From the NCBI GenBank assembly GCA_014526335.1, contig JACTAT010000029.1, positions 4,950,114-5,014,113 of the forward strand: 64,000 nucleotides of DNA, in the 5' to 3' direction. Origin of the DNA: Chrysaora quinquecirrha. Lineage: Eukaryota > Cnidaria > Scyphozoa > Semaeostomeae > Pelagiidae. The notes below the pieces were generated by a model that had not been told where the DNA came from, ran no database searches, and worked only from the letters and a program-made list of their open reading frames with translations. Made by a program: the position numbers and the translations under genes. Shown in pieces: positions 13,901 through 25,200 of this stretch; the stretch's first letter is position 1, and every line of letters begins with the position of its first letter.

Positions 13901-14634
13901 ATCTTTTAGTTGCTTATTCCATCCTTGAAGTAGAAAGTCAGGTATAGCAAGTGCTAAAGTGGAAGACTTAAATACGAGGAGAGAAGGTGAAGGTGGAATA
14001 ATGTTTCAGAGCTAGTTGCTAGGATCCAGTGGAAACTTTGCTGGCTCTCTGGTCATGCAGTCCAGGCTCAAATCTCCTCTGTTGTGGTATGGCATTTGTG
14101 AAAAGATTTATACTAGTGTTAGCAATTCATGATATGTAGATAGACAGATGGATGGGCAGATCGATAGGTACTCACATACAGTTGCTACCTTCGCAAGGTA
14201 TGGGTTTCTGTGCTTAGCACAGAGGACCACTGAATAGGCCAGGGCTAGTCTAAGCAGTGGGACCACAGTCCTTCCTCTGGGCTTGACCACACATTGTGAT
14301 TCCTTTTCCTTTGCCTGGAATAACAGAGAGCTTGCGACTCTCCTCAGTCCCATAACCAAATATTGTATGTCAGACTTGCTCATCACTTGGATATTCTCAC
14401 GACACATAATATAATCACATGATAAGGTTATAATTTTCTCGTTTTCTAGGGAATACACCAGCATCACTTGATCATGCTGTTTTGGCTGTTGGTTATGGGA
14501 AGCAGAATGGACAAGATTACTGGCTGATAAAGAACTCATGGTCCACTCACTGGGGTAATGATGGTTATGTCTTGATGTCGCAGAAGGATAACAACTGTGG
14601 AGTGGCTACTGATGCAACATTTGTGGAAATGTGA
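4903..14634 (+). CDS. Papain-family (C1A) cysteine protease, counting factor associated protein D-like
   Basis: Nine exons read in phase: 4903-5116, 6481-6653, 8147-8378, 10008-10209, 10874-11067, 11643-11734, 12468-12629, 13658-13847, 14450-14634, giving 547 residues. The start at 4903 is chosen because it opens a hydrophobic signal peptide (about residues 1-16); an in-frame ATG at 4816 lacks one. Residues about 20-230 are the N-terminal region seen in counting-factor-associated protein D. An I29 inhibitor prodomain follows (about 241-305), then the peptidase domain from about 330. Visible active-site residues are Gln347 (oxyanion hole), Cys353 in CGSCWSFG, His495 in [11 protein letters not shown] and Asn515 in KNSWS. 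The enzyme should be an endopeptidase of lysosomes or the digestive secretion, made as an inactive precursor. Exon 3 could instead start at 8141, adding two residues. The long introns carry two LINE relics, foldback elements, a satellite and a tRNA gene. It converges on the TMEM14 gene. Confidence 0.9.
5327..5735 (-). mobile_element. Non-LTR retrotransposon (LINE) 3' fragment
   Basis: An open minus-strand frame of about 130 codons encodes the C-terminal tail of a LINE polyprotein. Markers are [16 protein letters not shown], then a Cys/His pattern [20 protein letters not shown], typical of the end of reverse-transcriptase polyproteins. The rest of the element is missing. It lies antisense in intron 1 of the protease. 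Confidence 0.65.
6100..6251. mobile_element. Small foldback element, left of the intronic satellite
   Basis: The ends CCCCGGGCAATGAGGTAATG and CATTACCCGGG are inverted. The interior is made of GTACAGTGG units in one half and CCACTGTAC-like units in the other, so the whole 150 bp can fold on itself. The sister element is at 7848-8068. Confidence 0.55.
6720..7795. repeat. Degenerate satellite in protease intron 2
   Basis: Repeated variants of CGTTACGCTGTTGCGTGTG followed by GTTACCACTTGTAAAACA, basic spacing roughly 40-60 bases. A clearer higher-order repeat of about 120 bases is visible in 6779-7100, where GATGTTTTACCTAATGTCAA recurs twice. Strand-symmetric open frames here are not genes. Confidence 0.6.
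7848..8068. mobile_element. Foldback element, right of the intronic satellite
   Basis: Left end CACCCCAGATAACGTATGTG and right end CACATACGTTGTCCGGGGTG are inverted copies. The arms are built from GTGCAGTACAGCGGTGG units, giving an almost complete 210-bp hairpin. The end is 78 bases upstream of protease exon 3. Confidence 0.6.
8493..8564 (+). tRNA. tRNA-Glu (anticodon TTC)
   Basis: This is a 72-base cloverleaf. The acceptor strand TCCCGTG pairs with CACGGGA and the discriminator is G. The D arm contains GGTCTAGTGGTTAGGAT, an A box. The anticodon stem CGGCG/CGCCG carries the loop TTTTCAC with anticodon TTC at 8526-8528. The T arm contains GGTTCGATTCC, a perfect B box. All stems pair and the sequence closely matches eukaryotic tRNA-Glu. 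A T-rich tail (TTCTTTT) follows and could serve as the polymerase III terminator. There is no intron. It sits within the third intron of the protease gene, on the same strand, and appears functional rather than SINE-derived. Confidence 0.95.
9177..9400 (-). mobile_element. Decayed LINE 3' end
   Basis: Minus-strand reading gives the usual LINE tail with [20 protein letters not shown], then [23 protein letters not shown]. Relatives have Trp before NSLP, so TAG at 9283-9281 looks like a Trp-to-stop mutation. It lies antisense in protease intron 3. Confidence 0.6.
9555..9665. repeat. AT-rich simple repeat (TATATTA)n
   Basis: Runs of TATATATTATATA over about 100 bases, in a broader AT-rich stretch 8600-9700 of protease intron 3 that holds no gene signal other than the tRNA and LINE relic. 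Confidence 0.7.
10405..10495 (+). mobile_element. tRNA-derived SINE-like fragment (family B)
   Basis: Contains TTGGCTCTCTGATCATGCAA and a B-box-like AGATTCGAATCCCA. A second copy of the same pattern is at 13975-14105. It lies in protease intron 4. Confidence 0.4.
11867..12028 (+). mobile_element. tRNA-derived SINE, family A copy 1
   Basis: Head GTGGTGTAATCCAGCTGACT, then the B box GGGTTCGAGCCCAGCCACGG, a conserved body (AGGGTCGAGGTCTCGATTAG) and the tail CACCTTCACCTTCAC. Other copies are at 40871, 44489 and 45128. It sits in protease intron 6. Confidence 0.6.
13360..13565 (+). mobile_element. Repeat family with GGTATAAGG units, copy 1
   Basis: TTTGGGTACTGGGGACGTGC at the left, then units of GATTTTGGTATAAGGAACG and GGTATAAGGTCGGGTATAC, ending in GGTGGCACGTCCC. 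The same parts occur inverted at 62765-63060. Lies in protease intron 7. Confidence 0.5.
13975..14105 (+). mobile_element. tRNA-derived SINE-like fragment (family B), second copy
   Basis: GCTGGCTCTCTGGTCATGCA and a weakened B box (CAGGCTCAAATCTCC) match the copy at 10405. The preceding GAAGGTGAAGGTG resembles the tail of SINE family A in reverse. It lies in protease intron 8. Confidence 0.4.
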
Positions 14635-14909
14635 ACCGAAGGGTTTTTGCTTACCTTTTAGTAGGGAAAAAAATGACAAAGCTGGAAAATAATCAAAAAT
14701 TTATCTGATCTTACTCTTTAACTACAAAAAGGACGGCTTTGTATTCCTACACAATCTTGTTTTCAAATTTCTCTTTCTTAATGTTTTGTTGGAAACGTAT
14801 CATTTTGTGATTTTATAATAATTGGAGATTTTATAAAGAAATTTACAAATAATTGTTTAGAATTGCTTACTTTTCTGCAGTTTCTCTGGAAAGGGTTCTC
14901 GAATGTGGT

Positions 14910-16971
14910 TCAGTTTCTTGTATAAATGTAGAGATGTCGCAGTATAGAGCCGATGCTGAAATGGAAGTAAAATGATAAAACCTGTCATAAGGCACCTAGA
15001 AGCATGCTGTTTGGCTAATATAACACATTAGTTAAAGTTTGTGTTCAGCTTAATATCACCAGCCATGTCTGATCCTCTTATTGATGCTGATCAGTGATGT
15101 GTGCATCAAACGACTGCAGTGCTGAGCTAACTTTTGAGTAGTTTTGCAACAATAACATAATTGCATCTGTTTGCATGCTTGAATCTTAAGTGAATGTGAC
15201 ACAGACAGCTTACAAGACGCATGACTAATACAAGTTATTTTGCACAAAAAAGTTACATGAGTGATAAAACTGCAACTTGCATTATTCACAAGCATTATAT
15301 TTTGCATACCAATCTCTTTGCAGTGCATACAGTACTAAAGTGCAAATTGAATTTGCCCGACAATGCTATTCTTTGCGAGATTACAGAGCATGAGTGCTCT
15401 GTTTGTTGTACAATGGCTTTTCAGTTCTTGCAAAGAGTAAAACTGAATTACAAGCTGCAGAGCTCAAGCTGTTACATTATAAGAGAATCAGGTAGTGTTG
15501 TAAAATCACTGCAAGCAAGAAAGCTATTTGTCCCAAAAGACGGATATTCTAGAACCTTATTGTGGGTACTCATTTAACAACCTTCGAAGGTTTGACAGTT
15601 GGTTTCCAGAGAGTATTGCCAATGGGGTTTTAACCCACAGCCTGGCATCTCTAGCTTGACACCTTGACCACTTGGAATCACAACCTTTCAAGCCACAGTA
15701 GCAAGTGAATCGTGTAGCAATTGCTCAATATAATGGAAAAGATTCTCAAATGCAGGGCATTACAAAAAGCATAAACAATTTATTACCTCAAGAAAAATAC
15801 CATTCCAGCTGGCATTACCTTGCCAGACTTGAAGAAGCGCATTCCCATTACAATTGCAAGAACAACTGATGCACCTACAAATAGAAGAAAACACTTCTGT
15901 TTCACAACTTCACAAAATTATGCTGAAAGCAGTTGATTTTTTATCATGAAACAGGCCAGAGAAGTGCTATAGCCTCCTGAGGGGCATCAGGGCTTTGGGT
16001 AACGATGTGTGAGCTCCAATAACACATACCCATTTTGATGCCAATTTTGTGTAAAAGTGTGCTGGGTAAAAGTATGTATAGTTTTGTGCCAATTTTGCAA
16101 AAACATTTGTATGCCAAAATCAATAAAATAGATACCTTCCAGGGCAGCACTTCTCAGATAAAATCACTGGGTTGGAACAGAGATTTCTGGAAGCCAAGCG
16201 AAACAAGCAAAGTGGCCCTTCAAAATACTATAAAAAAGGTCCAGTGCCCTTCCACTATGAACTTTATCATAATTGATGTGTTTTTTGTTTACTTCAGCCG
16301 TTTCTACTAAAAATAACTGAAGATTTTGCATTCAAGTGTACTTTTCACATTTTTGAGGGCACATTTTTTTGGCCAGGTGCGACTTTTTGGTAGCTTGAAT
16401 TTTGCATTGGTGCACCACTGCACTGGAGTCTCATCTCATGAAGTCCAAAGTGATCTTTCTCAGACTGGAAAACATGCAAGTTTTGGCCTACGCGTAGTTG
16501 CGAGCAGACTGGGAAAACTCTATTAATAGATTAATTAACATAACAATAGTTTAAACAACAGGAGAGGTGCGAGCGTAGTTGCGAGTGCGACCATGTTTTA
16601 TAACCCACCTCTGACCTTTCTTACCTAATGCAACCCAAATATTCTTTGGATTTCTGGATGTTTGACTGGCACCAAATGCAAGAATCAGACCAAATATGAT
16701 TCCCATAATCAATGACATGGTGCTGCCTGTAATCAAACAAGAGCAATTAAAAACATGCAAATTTGCAAAAATGGGCCTAAGTTAGTAAAGTCAAAAAACA
16801 TGTAAGAAAGAGGTTGTGACGACCACATTTCTAAGCAAATTGAAAATATATAACAGTCTTGGTATTAAAATGTTGAAAATTAATCTCACCAGCTTTTAGA
16901 TAGCCAATCAAGCCACCAAACAAGACAATAAAAGCAAAGGAAAAAGAGATGAAGTCCATATTTGCCGCCAT
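14910..16971 (-). CDS. TMEM14: TMEM14 family small membrane protein
   Basis: Four exons read in phase on the minus strand: 16971-16890, 16726-16625, 15874-15787 and 14955-14910, giving 105 residues, the usual length for the family (about 100-115). Family landmarks are GGLIGYLKAG in the first segment, SRNPKNIWVAL in the second, then GMRFFKSGKVMPAG followed by a last hydrophobic stretch ending in SILRHLYIYTRN. Three to four transmembrane helices are expected. In mammals TMEM14C is a mitochondrial inner-membrane protein needed for protoporphyrinogen transport in haem synthesis, while TMEM14A is in ER/mitochondrial membranes; I cannot decide which paralogue this is. The start at 16971 gives MAANMDF; an upstream in-frame ATG at 17013 is less likely. 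The stop lies 275 bases from the end of the convergent protease gene. The short C-terminal exon is the least certain part. Confidence 0.85.
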
Positions 16972-17783
16972 TTTCCAAGGACAACAAGAACTGTTGCTGA
17001 TGAAAAGTAACATGCAGCAGCTTTAGATATGAAAGTGAGGTTGTTGCAATTGCGACGGCAAAAAGCGTAGAATGCGCTCCAATAGGTCATGTTTTTCAAC
17101 AGGACTTTCGACCCTTGGATCTGTATTTGAACCCGAGCCAACTGGCTGTATGTATCGCACAGTGAAAGATTCACATTCAAGACTCTTTTCTTCTCCTCAA
17201 GCACACGTCAGCAAAACCAGCCTTACCCTGTCCACTTATCATTAATCTTTCGCATACCAGCTTTGAGAAGCCCTCTATTTTTTGCGTAATGTGTTAAGGC
17301 CTGGCTAAACCAGGAGACATGTCTCACGCGACATTGATGTCCCCTCTTTGTCTCCCAGTTCAACAATCTCGGGAACTTTGTAGCGCGCGACAAAATTTGT
17401 AGCAAGATACATGCAAATGTTTCTGGGAGACAACAGAAACATTACTTGTCTCCGCAAAATGCATATGACTCGGAGGGCATGTTGCTCGCTTGTCACTCGC
17501 ATGTTTAGCTACCCTGGGAGACATGCAGAATACAGTGTCGCGCGAGATTTGCGCAGCATATTTTCCTTTGCGTTCATATGAAATCTCATATGTTTTTCAG
17601 AGTTATTCAGAGAGCGTGAGAAAAACATAAACTCAGTTTTATTTAAAATCTTAATAAACCATAATGCATTTTAAATATATTCATTAATTTGACAGCAAAG
17701 CAGTTAAGTCAAAGAATTTAAAATATATGTTTTATGTTAAGGGAGAAAAATTTTACCCGCTCTTTGGAAGGAATGTCATAAAC
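16972..17783. other. Region upstream of TMEM14, no further gene seen
   Basis: Contains the likely TMEM14 promoter within the first few hundred bases. From 17290 to 17550 runs a repeat-like stretch with several GGGAGACA/TGTCTCCC motifs. No coding signal. Confidence 0.4.
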
Positions 17784-18360
17784 AGGCCCCGGCCAGAGGA
17801 TCAAACATTGTTTGACAAATATTTGAAATTTGCTCATCAAGCAATGTTTGAACATTTGTCAACGTCTTAGAGCCTTTGTTGACAAGCGTAAATAAAGCAA
17901 AACTTGCAGCACAATTTTTTGAAAAGGTTCAAAAACAATCTTGTTTGATGAGTCGTGTTTTGCATCGAGGCAAAACCGTAAAACATTATCCTTTGCAAGA
18001 AAATTTCAAATGTTCGACAATGTTTGGTGGTTTGGCGTTTATTCGAAACAACACTACTACAAATTGTTTACGCTCTTCAGGCTCTGTCCAAACGATCAAA
18101 CATTGTTTGTCAAACATTTAAAATTTGAATTTCGCAATAAATGTTTCACCCTTTGGCCATGTCACAAAACTTTGATCGCCAAACATTTTGCTTGCGTCAA
18201 TTAAAAAACGTTTTTAAACTTTTTCAAAATCATTTTGCAACAGATCATGTGTTATTTATGCTTCTCGAGCAATTTTTTGTGACGTGGCCAAAAGTTCAAA
18301 CATTGCTTAACAGGCAAATTTCAAATGTTTGACAAACAATGTTTGATCTTTTGCCAAAGC
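17784..18360. mobile_element. AAACATTGTTTG-family inverted-repeat element, copy 2
   Basis: Begins AGGCCCCGGCCAGAGGATCA followed by AACATTGTTTGACAAATATT and ends in the inverse, AAATGTTTGACAAACAATGT, then TTTGCCAAAGC. Internal units repeat in both orientations. Intergenic, between TMEM14 and the HBS1 3' end. Confidence 0.6.
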
Positions 18361-18594
18361 TATTTTATTCGTCAAAGGAAACGATTCTTGGCTGTTTCTT
18401 TTTTTACCATTTCCTTTCTTCAATAAAAAGGACGTTGTTTGTTATCACTAGGCTAAGATTTTCTTCCTTTTTTCATGAAACTGGTAAGTTATTCGCATAA
18501 TACATAAAAGTGTGCACGCGTGTGCACGCGTTAACTTATTGAAACACACTTAAAAAAGCTTTTTTGAAATGGGAAGGGGTGGGAAAGGTTGTTA

Positions 18595-18650
18595 TTACCC
18601 TATGGTCAGGGCAGCAACTCTGTTATGCAATCTGATTGGCTGAACACGTT
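18595..18650 (+). repeat. Dispersed repeat with GCAATCTGATTGGCT, copy 1
   Basis: CCCTATGGTCAGGGCAGCAA then CTCTGTTATGCAATCTGATT. An inverted near-identical copy of about 45 bases is at 23598-23645 next to the 40-bp minisatellite. Confidence 0.5.
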
Positions 18651-19204
18651 CGAATGCGACGTAATAATAGTGCATTATTATCCGGTAATGCCCGCTCATT
18701 AAGTCAAGCGTTCGAAATTTTTAGATTTCAAACGCAGCACCAAATGGCTTCGTTGTAATGGATTCAAACACGATACGAATTTTGTAATCATTAAGGGCCA
18801 TGACCATGTCCTTTCCACAGGGTAATAAAGCTCGGTTTTGTACTGACGGCTTCAGGTTAATATTTTCTGGTATTGCCCTCGGAAACAGTTATTATAGGCT
18901 TACGAAATTCAACCTTTACAAACATTGAGGCTTAAACCGACGCTTGGTCTTCTTATGAAAACATGTAGATAAAAACTCCCTTTATGTGCGACTTACCCAT
19001 CAAGCTAAGCATCTTAAAGACAAAAATATTACAAATTCACCAAAATCTAAAAGTTCTGGATTGGCATTAAAACATTCCTTACTTAAGCAGTTCAGTTATT
19101 TCCAGTCGAAGTTTCATTAGTATTCTACTTTGGCGTTCCTCTGTCCCCAGTATAACATTTACCATGAAAATCTTGACCGAAGTGTTGGCTGGGGTTGAAG
19201 TGCA

Positions 19205-19210
19205 TTTATT
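19205..19210 (-). terminator. Polyadenylation signal of the HBS1 gene
   Basis: AATAAA on the minus strand lies 48 bases downstream of the HBS1 stop codon at 19259. The distance suits a short 3' UTR. No cDNA end confirms it. Confidence 0.55.
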
Positions 19211-19258
19211 TAATGTTTCGTCTCAGCAATTCTCTAAATTCTAAATTTCTAAACGCGT

Positions 19259-22200
19259 CTATTTTATCTGAAAAAGAAAAGGGAATCTGTTAATGTTCTG
19301 AATATTTTCAAGAATAATTATCACAAGCCTCGAAATTTTCGGGATGCTTGTGTTTCATTGGCTTGTGTATGTGTCTCTGTGCCAGTTTTAAGTGCTGAAT
19401 AAAATATGTAAACAGAATTGTCCTATCACGTCTAGTTTTCCCTGCACACAACACTGATTTTTGAACAGAATAAGGCTTGTGTTATTGCACGTTTCTCTAT
19501 TTTATAAGAAACCTGGCTCGGGGTCTAGTACTAAAAGTTTCTTAATTTTTGGCCCAATTTTAGTTCTAAAAGTTTCTTAATAGTTTCTTAATTCAATTGA
19601 AATAAATTGCAGTAAAAACGATAAAAAACCTTCTGTAGGATACAGTATTGCCGATAGGTACGAGAAACCACACGGAATTAGCCATGCTGGTGCGAGAAAT
19701 TGCACGTAAATGCCTGATAATTCATCATTACCTCCACAAATGTGAAATCAGTATATTGGAAAAATGACGCAAACATTTCAAAGGTTTCTTTAATCCTTCC
19801 TCCTGAAAGTTTCTTAACTTTTTGGGTGTCTAGTACTAGGTTTCTTATAAGCCGGTCTCTTGTGTGTTTCAATGCCTTAGACCTTACAAACAATCAATTT
19901 TAGTTGACGAGAAATAAAAACACATCTTTCTATGCTACATGCTGCCTTATTTTATAAAAGAAAGTGACTGAGAGAGTACCGTATTTCCTCAATTACCGCC
20001 CAGGGCGCTTATTAAAAAATCCGTCTCAAAAGAGGAGCAATAATTTGAAAATGTATGAATAAACTGACGTTCTGATAGAAAGCAAGTTTTGATTCCTCCC
20101 ATCGTCTCTTGATTCCTTGCATCAAGAGCTTGCACATAAACTATCAAAGGAGTTTCTGGGATCAACCTTAGGCAGCTCAATCCAAGGGGTCGTTATTCGA
20201 AGAAAGGCGCTTACGCGAGGAAATACAAGTACTCATCTCCATGCTCTTCAAAAAGTTAAGAAAATTCCGTACTGTACTTGGCTTCCAAAACTAATAAAGT
20301 ACGTTTACAACCAGGGTTTTTCAGACATCATTGATAAACAAACTACTATCTGCAACATTTTACCATAAGAGGAGAGTGGATACGATTGCTCTGCCGCAGT
20401 TGTAATTTGCTGCATGTATTCTACCCCGTGATGAAATAAAGATGCTATATTGTGTTTCTATGTATAACGTTGTCCTTCTAGGAATGAAACGGGGGTAACA
20501 AAGCTAGTCTTACCTCTGTTATTACTCCTGCGGCTATAGTTTTGCCACCATATCGCAGCATAAATCGGCCTAAAACTTTGTTATCTTTGAATAATTCAGC
20601 ACAGATGGGACGAGCTGTTTGTATTTCTATCAATGCATTGGAGTGTTTAGGAAGAAATCTGAAAAAAATGGTTACTTATTAATGGTGTTTATAAAAGTAC
20701 TATCGAAAATCACATAAAAAAGCTGACAGGGCAAGAGTCAGTGCCACAGTGGCTCTTGAATTTTGTCCAATATGAAAGTGAAAAGGAATACTTAACCAAA
20801 AAAAGTGAATAAGCATGACAAGTGAACATGCACAGGACGTTTCAACAAGTCATTATGAGCAAGGAACATTTTAAGTTATACACCAAGAGTTTTTGACTAT
20901 CTTCCTTCTTAACCTACTACTGTAATACCTACTACTGTAAAACCTTCGACTGTTATACCTACTACTGTAATACCTACTACTGCAATACCTACTTGTGTAA
21001 TACCTACTACTGTAATAGCTACTTCTGTTATACCTACTACTATAATATCTACTACTGTAATACCTACTACAATAAAATCTACTACTGCAATATCTACTAA
21101 TATAATATCCACTACTGTAATACCTACTACTGAAATGCCCAATACTGAAATAGCGATCACTGTAAGACCTTCTACTGTGATACCTTCTTCTGTAATTTCT
21201 ACTACCATAATACCTACTTCTGTGATACCTACTACTGTGATACCTACTACCGAAATTTTTACTACTATAATGCCTACTACTGAAAGGCCTAATAATGAAA
21301 TAACTATCACTGTAATACATACTACTGTAATACCTATTACTGTAATACCTACTATTGTAATACCTACTAATGTAAAACCTAATACTGTAATATCTACTAC
21401 TGCAATACCTATTACTGTAATACCTAATACTGTAATACCTACTACTGTAATACCTAATACTGTAATACCTACTACTGTTATACCTACTACTGTTATACCT
21501 ACTACTGTTATACCTACTACTGCAAAACCTGTATTTTCAACGCTTCTTTTTGACTCTTTGTCTCTGCAACTTCTCAACGAAGTGTTTTCAACGACTCGCG
21601 CTACTCTTGTGGTAACTACGACTCATGCAACATCATCTGAAAAAATATATCAATATCTGTTAGTCATGATATATTGGTAAAAAAAAATAATTCACCTGGG
21701 TCGCTTTTGTGCGATTTCTCCAGTATTCTTGTTCAAAGTGCTTATTAATTTTGTAATAGTTGCAGTTTCAGTCAGACTTTGACAGTGGAAGATAACCTGA
21801 AAGAGAGAAAAGTTTCAGTTAGTTTAACACTGCATTGCGTAGAATAAAGAGCATTGGGAAAGTGAGGGGGTATACACGGTTTTTTATAGGAACATTCTTT
21901 TAAGAAACTTTGGAGAACATTATTTGCTATCTCGATAAACAATGTGATATACGTATAAAAAAAAGTTAATAAGCATGAAGCCCTTGCCCGAAAACACACT
22001 TTAGTCATATTTTTAAAGGGTAGGGGGTGATAAGATGGTGAGAATCCCTTAAAAAATAAGAAACAGGCAAACTAAAAAGGAAGCCAAGTGTTCTAATAAA
22101 TAAGAAAGTAATCTATAAATAGGAATGTAGCATTCCAGCACTGAGCTTATGATTCTGGGTTTCGTGGATTACCCCAAGTAGGTGCAGAGGTCAAGGGAAC

Positions 22201-25200
22201 CTGCCAAGGCAGTAGTTACCTAATGTCCACGGGGGACAGACTGCCAAGGCAGTAGTTACCTAATGTCCTCGGGGAACAGACTGCCAAGCCAGTTGTTACC
22301 TAATGTCCTCGGGGGACAGACTGCCAAGGCAGTAGTTACTTAATGTCCTCGGGGGACAGATTGCCAAGGCAGTAGTTACCTAATGTCCTCGGGGGACAGA
22401 CTGGCAAGGCAGTAGTTACCTAATGTCCTCGGGGAACAGACTGCCAAGCCAGTAGTTACCTAATGTCCTCGGGGGACAGACTGCCAAGGCAGTAGTTACC
22501 TAATGTCCTCGGGGAACAGACTGCCAAGGCAGTAGTTACCTAATGTCCTCGGGGGACAGACTGCCAAGGCAGTAGTTACCTAATGTCCTCGGGGGACAGA
22601 CTGCCAAGGCAGTAGTTACCTAATGTCCTCGGGGAACAGACTGCCAAGCCAGTTGTTACCTAATGTCCTCGGGGGACAGACTGCCAAGGCAGTAGTTACT
22701 TAATGTCCTCGGGGGACAGATTGCCAAGGCAGTAGTTACCTAATGTCCTCGGGGAACAGACTGCCAAGGCAGTAGTTACCTAATGTCCTCGGGGGACAGA
22801 CTGCCAAGCCAGTAGTTACCTAATGTCCTCGGGGGACAGACTGCCAAGGCAGTAGTTACCTAATGTCGTCAGGAAACAGACTGCCAAGGCAGTAGTTACC
22901 TAATGTCCTCGGGGGACAGACTGCCAAGGCAGTAGTTACCTAATGTCGTCAGGAAACAGACTGCCAAGGCAGTAGTTACTTAATGTCCTCGGGGGACAGA
23001 CTGCCAAAGCAGTAGTTACCTAATGTCGTCAGGAAACAGACTGCCAAGGCAGTAGTTACCTAATGTCCTCGGGGGACAGACTGCCAAGGCAGTAGTTACC
23101 TAATGTCGTCAGGAAACAGACTGCCAAGGCAGTAGTTACTTAATGTCCTCGGGGGACAGACTGCCAAAGCAGTAGTTACCTAATGTCGTCAGGAAACAGA
23201 CTGCCAAGGCAGTAGTTACCTAATGTCCTCGGGGGACAGACTGCCAAGGCAGTAGTTACCTAATGTCGTCAGGAAACAGACTGCCAAGGCAGTAGTTACT
23301 TAATGTCCTCGGGGGACAGACTGCCAAGGCAGTAGTTACCTAATGTCCTCGGGGGACAGACTGCCAAGGCAGTAGTTACCTAATGTCGTCAGGAAACAGA
23401 CTGCCAAGGCAGTAGTTACTTAATGTCCTCGGGGGACAGACTGCCAAAGCAGTAGCTACCTAATGTCCTCGGGGAACAGACTGCCAAGGCAGTAGTTACC
23501 TAATGTCCTCGGGGGACAGACTGGCAAGGCAGTAGTTACCTAATGTCCTCTACAGCTTCGCGCTCCTTGATAACAATCAACAATGCCCTATCATCCCATT
23601 CAGCCAATCAGATTGCATAATAGAGTTGCTGCCCTAACCATAGGATCACAATACTTAATGGAACGTATCTATGTACCAAATCATTCCAAGTACGTTGTAG
23701 GGACAAATAATTTGTTACAGGCCCATTGAAAATTCTGGATCCCTGTTGTTCTCATTGTTATCATTGTTGTTCTCATTGTTGTTCTCATTGCGGGCGTGAA
23801 TTATGAAGGTTTTTTGACGGAGGGTGCTGTTTATCCTATCTCCTACTCTCTAGAAATATTAAATTGATTCGAAACATCCTAAAAGAGTTCTAAAGTAACT
23901 ACTAACGATAAATTAAAACCAGCCTTACCATAAATCCTTTGATGATTGGTAATTCTACATTGAATACTACAACTCTAGCATTGATTCGAGACGTGACTCT
24001 GATTGGGAAGACAGTGTCACAAAGAATACTCCCAACACTGAGAAATAAAGAGAATTTGTAAAATCAAGCATGTCTGCAAAAACGAGCTTATCTACTACTG
24101 AACAAAACTACTTTTAAAAAGTAATGAAGCTCACAATGGTCGCGTTCTTTTGGAAATTTTTTCTGCGTCTTTATTTTTCTAAATTTCAAGAGATCGAAAG
24201 TCCGTTCTTTGGGCAATTTATGGGAAAATCGGAACATTTGGAGGCCCCAGACCCTCCTGACTCCAGAGCTGGAAGATTTCGCGGATTTCGCAGATAAACT
24301 GTTTCAAGATCAACTTCTCCAGAGTCTTCCTTTATTCTAGAAAATGCGTCTTTTGGCATCAGGAATCGGAAGCCCCCGAAGTTCTACTTTTCTCATAATT
24401 CAGAATAGATGAGTCCCACAGAACGCGCCCAATAGAACTAGCAAACAAGAAGGGGAGTTTAAGAGGTGAAAAGAATAAGAAAATAGATAGTTGTCTAAGG
24501 TAACGGAAATAGTTCATGAATGTTTTTATTTTAACATAAATCTAGAGAAGATTAAAAAAATTTCGAGTTATGAGATTATAAATCAGTTAAGGAAGTTATT
24601 TTATGGTGATGGGAATGGACGGGAAAGGGGGTTGTACAGAGTTAATACCATATCTGAATTAACAACGCATTCGCCCTTATTTTGTTACTGGTTACTCATC
24701 TAAATATCCTACATAATGGTTTGGTAAGACTTGTCCCTGATCATAACACCCTTTAGAAGACTTAGACCAAAGATCTTTTCGGACTTGAAACCAGGATCGT
24801 GCTTTGAGAGCACTCTGATGCTAACATTGCTTATCTGGCCTATTAATTGGTTTGTTATATAACTTGCATTTTTTGAAATGATGGATAACTAAAAGCGTAA
24901 TTCTGGTTACCTGACATGCGCCATGTCTATTCCAGTTACTGTCATGGTAGCATGATCTCCTGCCGCGGCCCATTTCACTGGAGAATCTTTAATTGAAAGA
25001 GCTAAAAGACGAAAAAAAAAGTTTCGTAGTACAAAGAGCCAGCGAACATAAGAAGCAATTCAATTCAAGAATTAGGCCCGTTTGCATTGTGTCGGTTGAG
25101 AAAAAAGTTTGCGTTTTATGAAAGCACTCATGATGCATAATAACAAGAAAACAACCATGTAGGATATTGCGCCACACTAGTGTAAAATAGGCTTAATTAT

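Noticed and set aside
14108..14539. 143-codon minus-strand frame
   Set aside because: It overlaps protease exon 9 in antisense and shows no family similarity.
15221..15577. 118-codon frame within TMEM14 intron 3
   Set aside because: It is antisense to the gene, of mixed composition with no similarity to any family I know.
21135..21680. 181-codon plus-strand frame and 222-codon minus-strand frame at 20909-21577
   Set aside because: Both are produced by a 15-bp satellite; pentapeptide repeats on both strands have no codon bias and lie in an HBS1 intron.
22201..23550. CRISPR-like array
   Set aside because: The 40-bp units are contiguous tandem repeats without unique spacers, in a eukaryotic intron.
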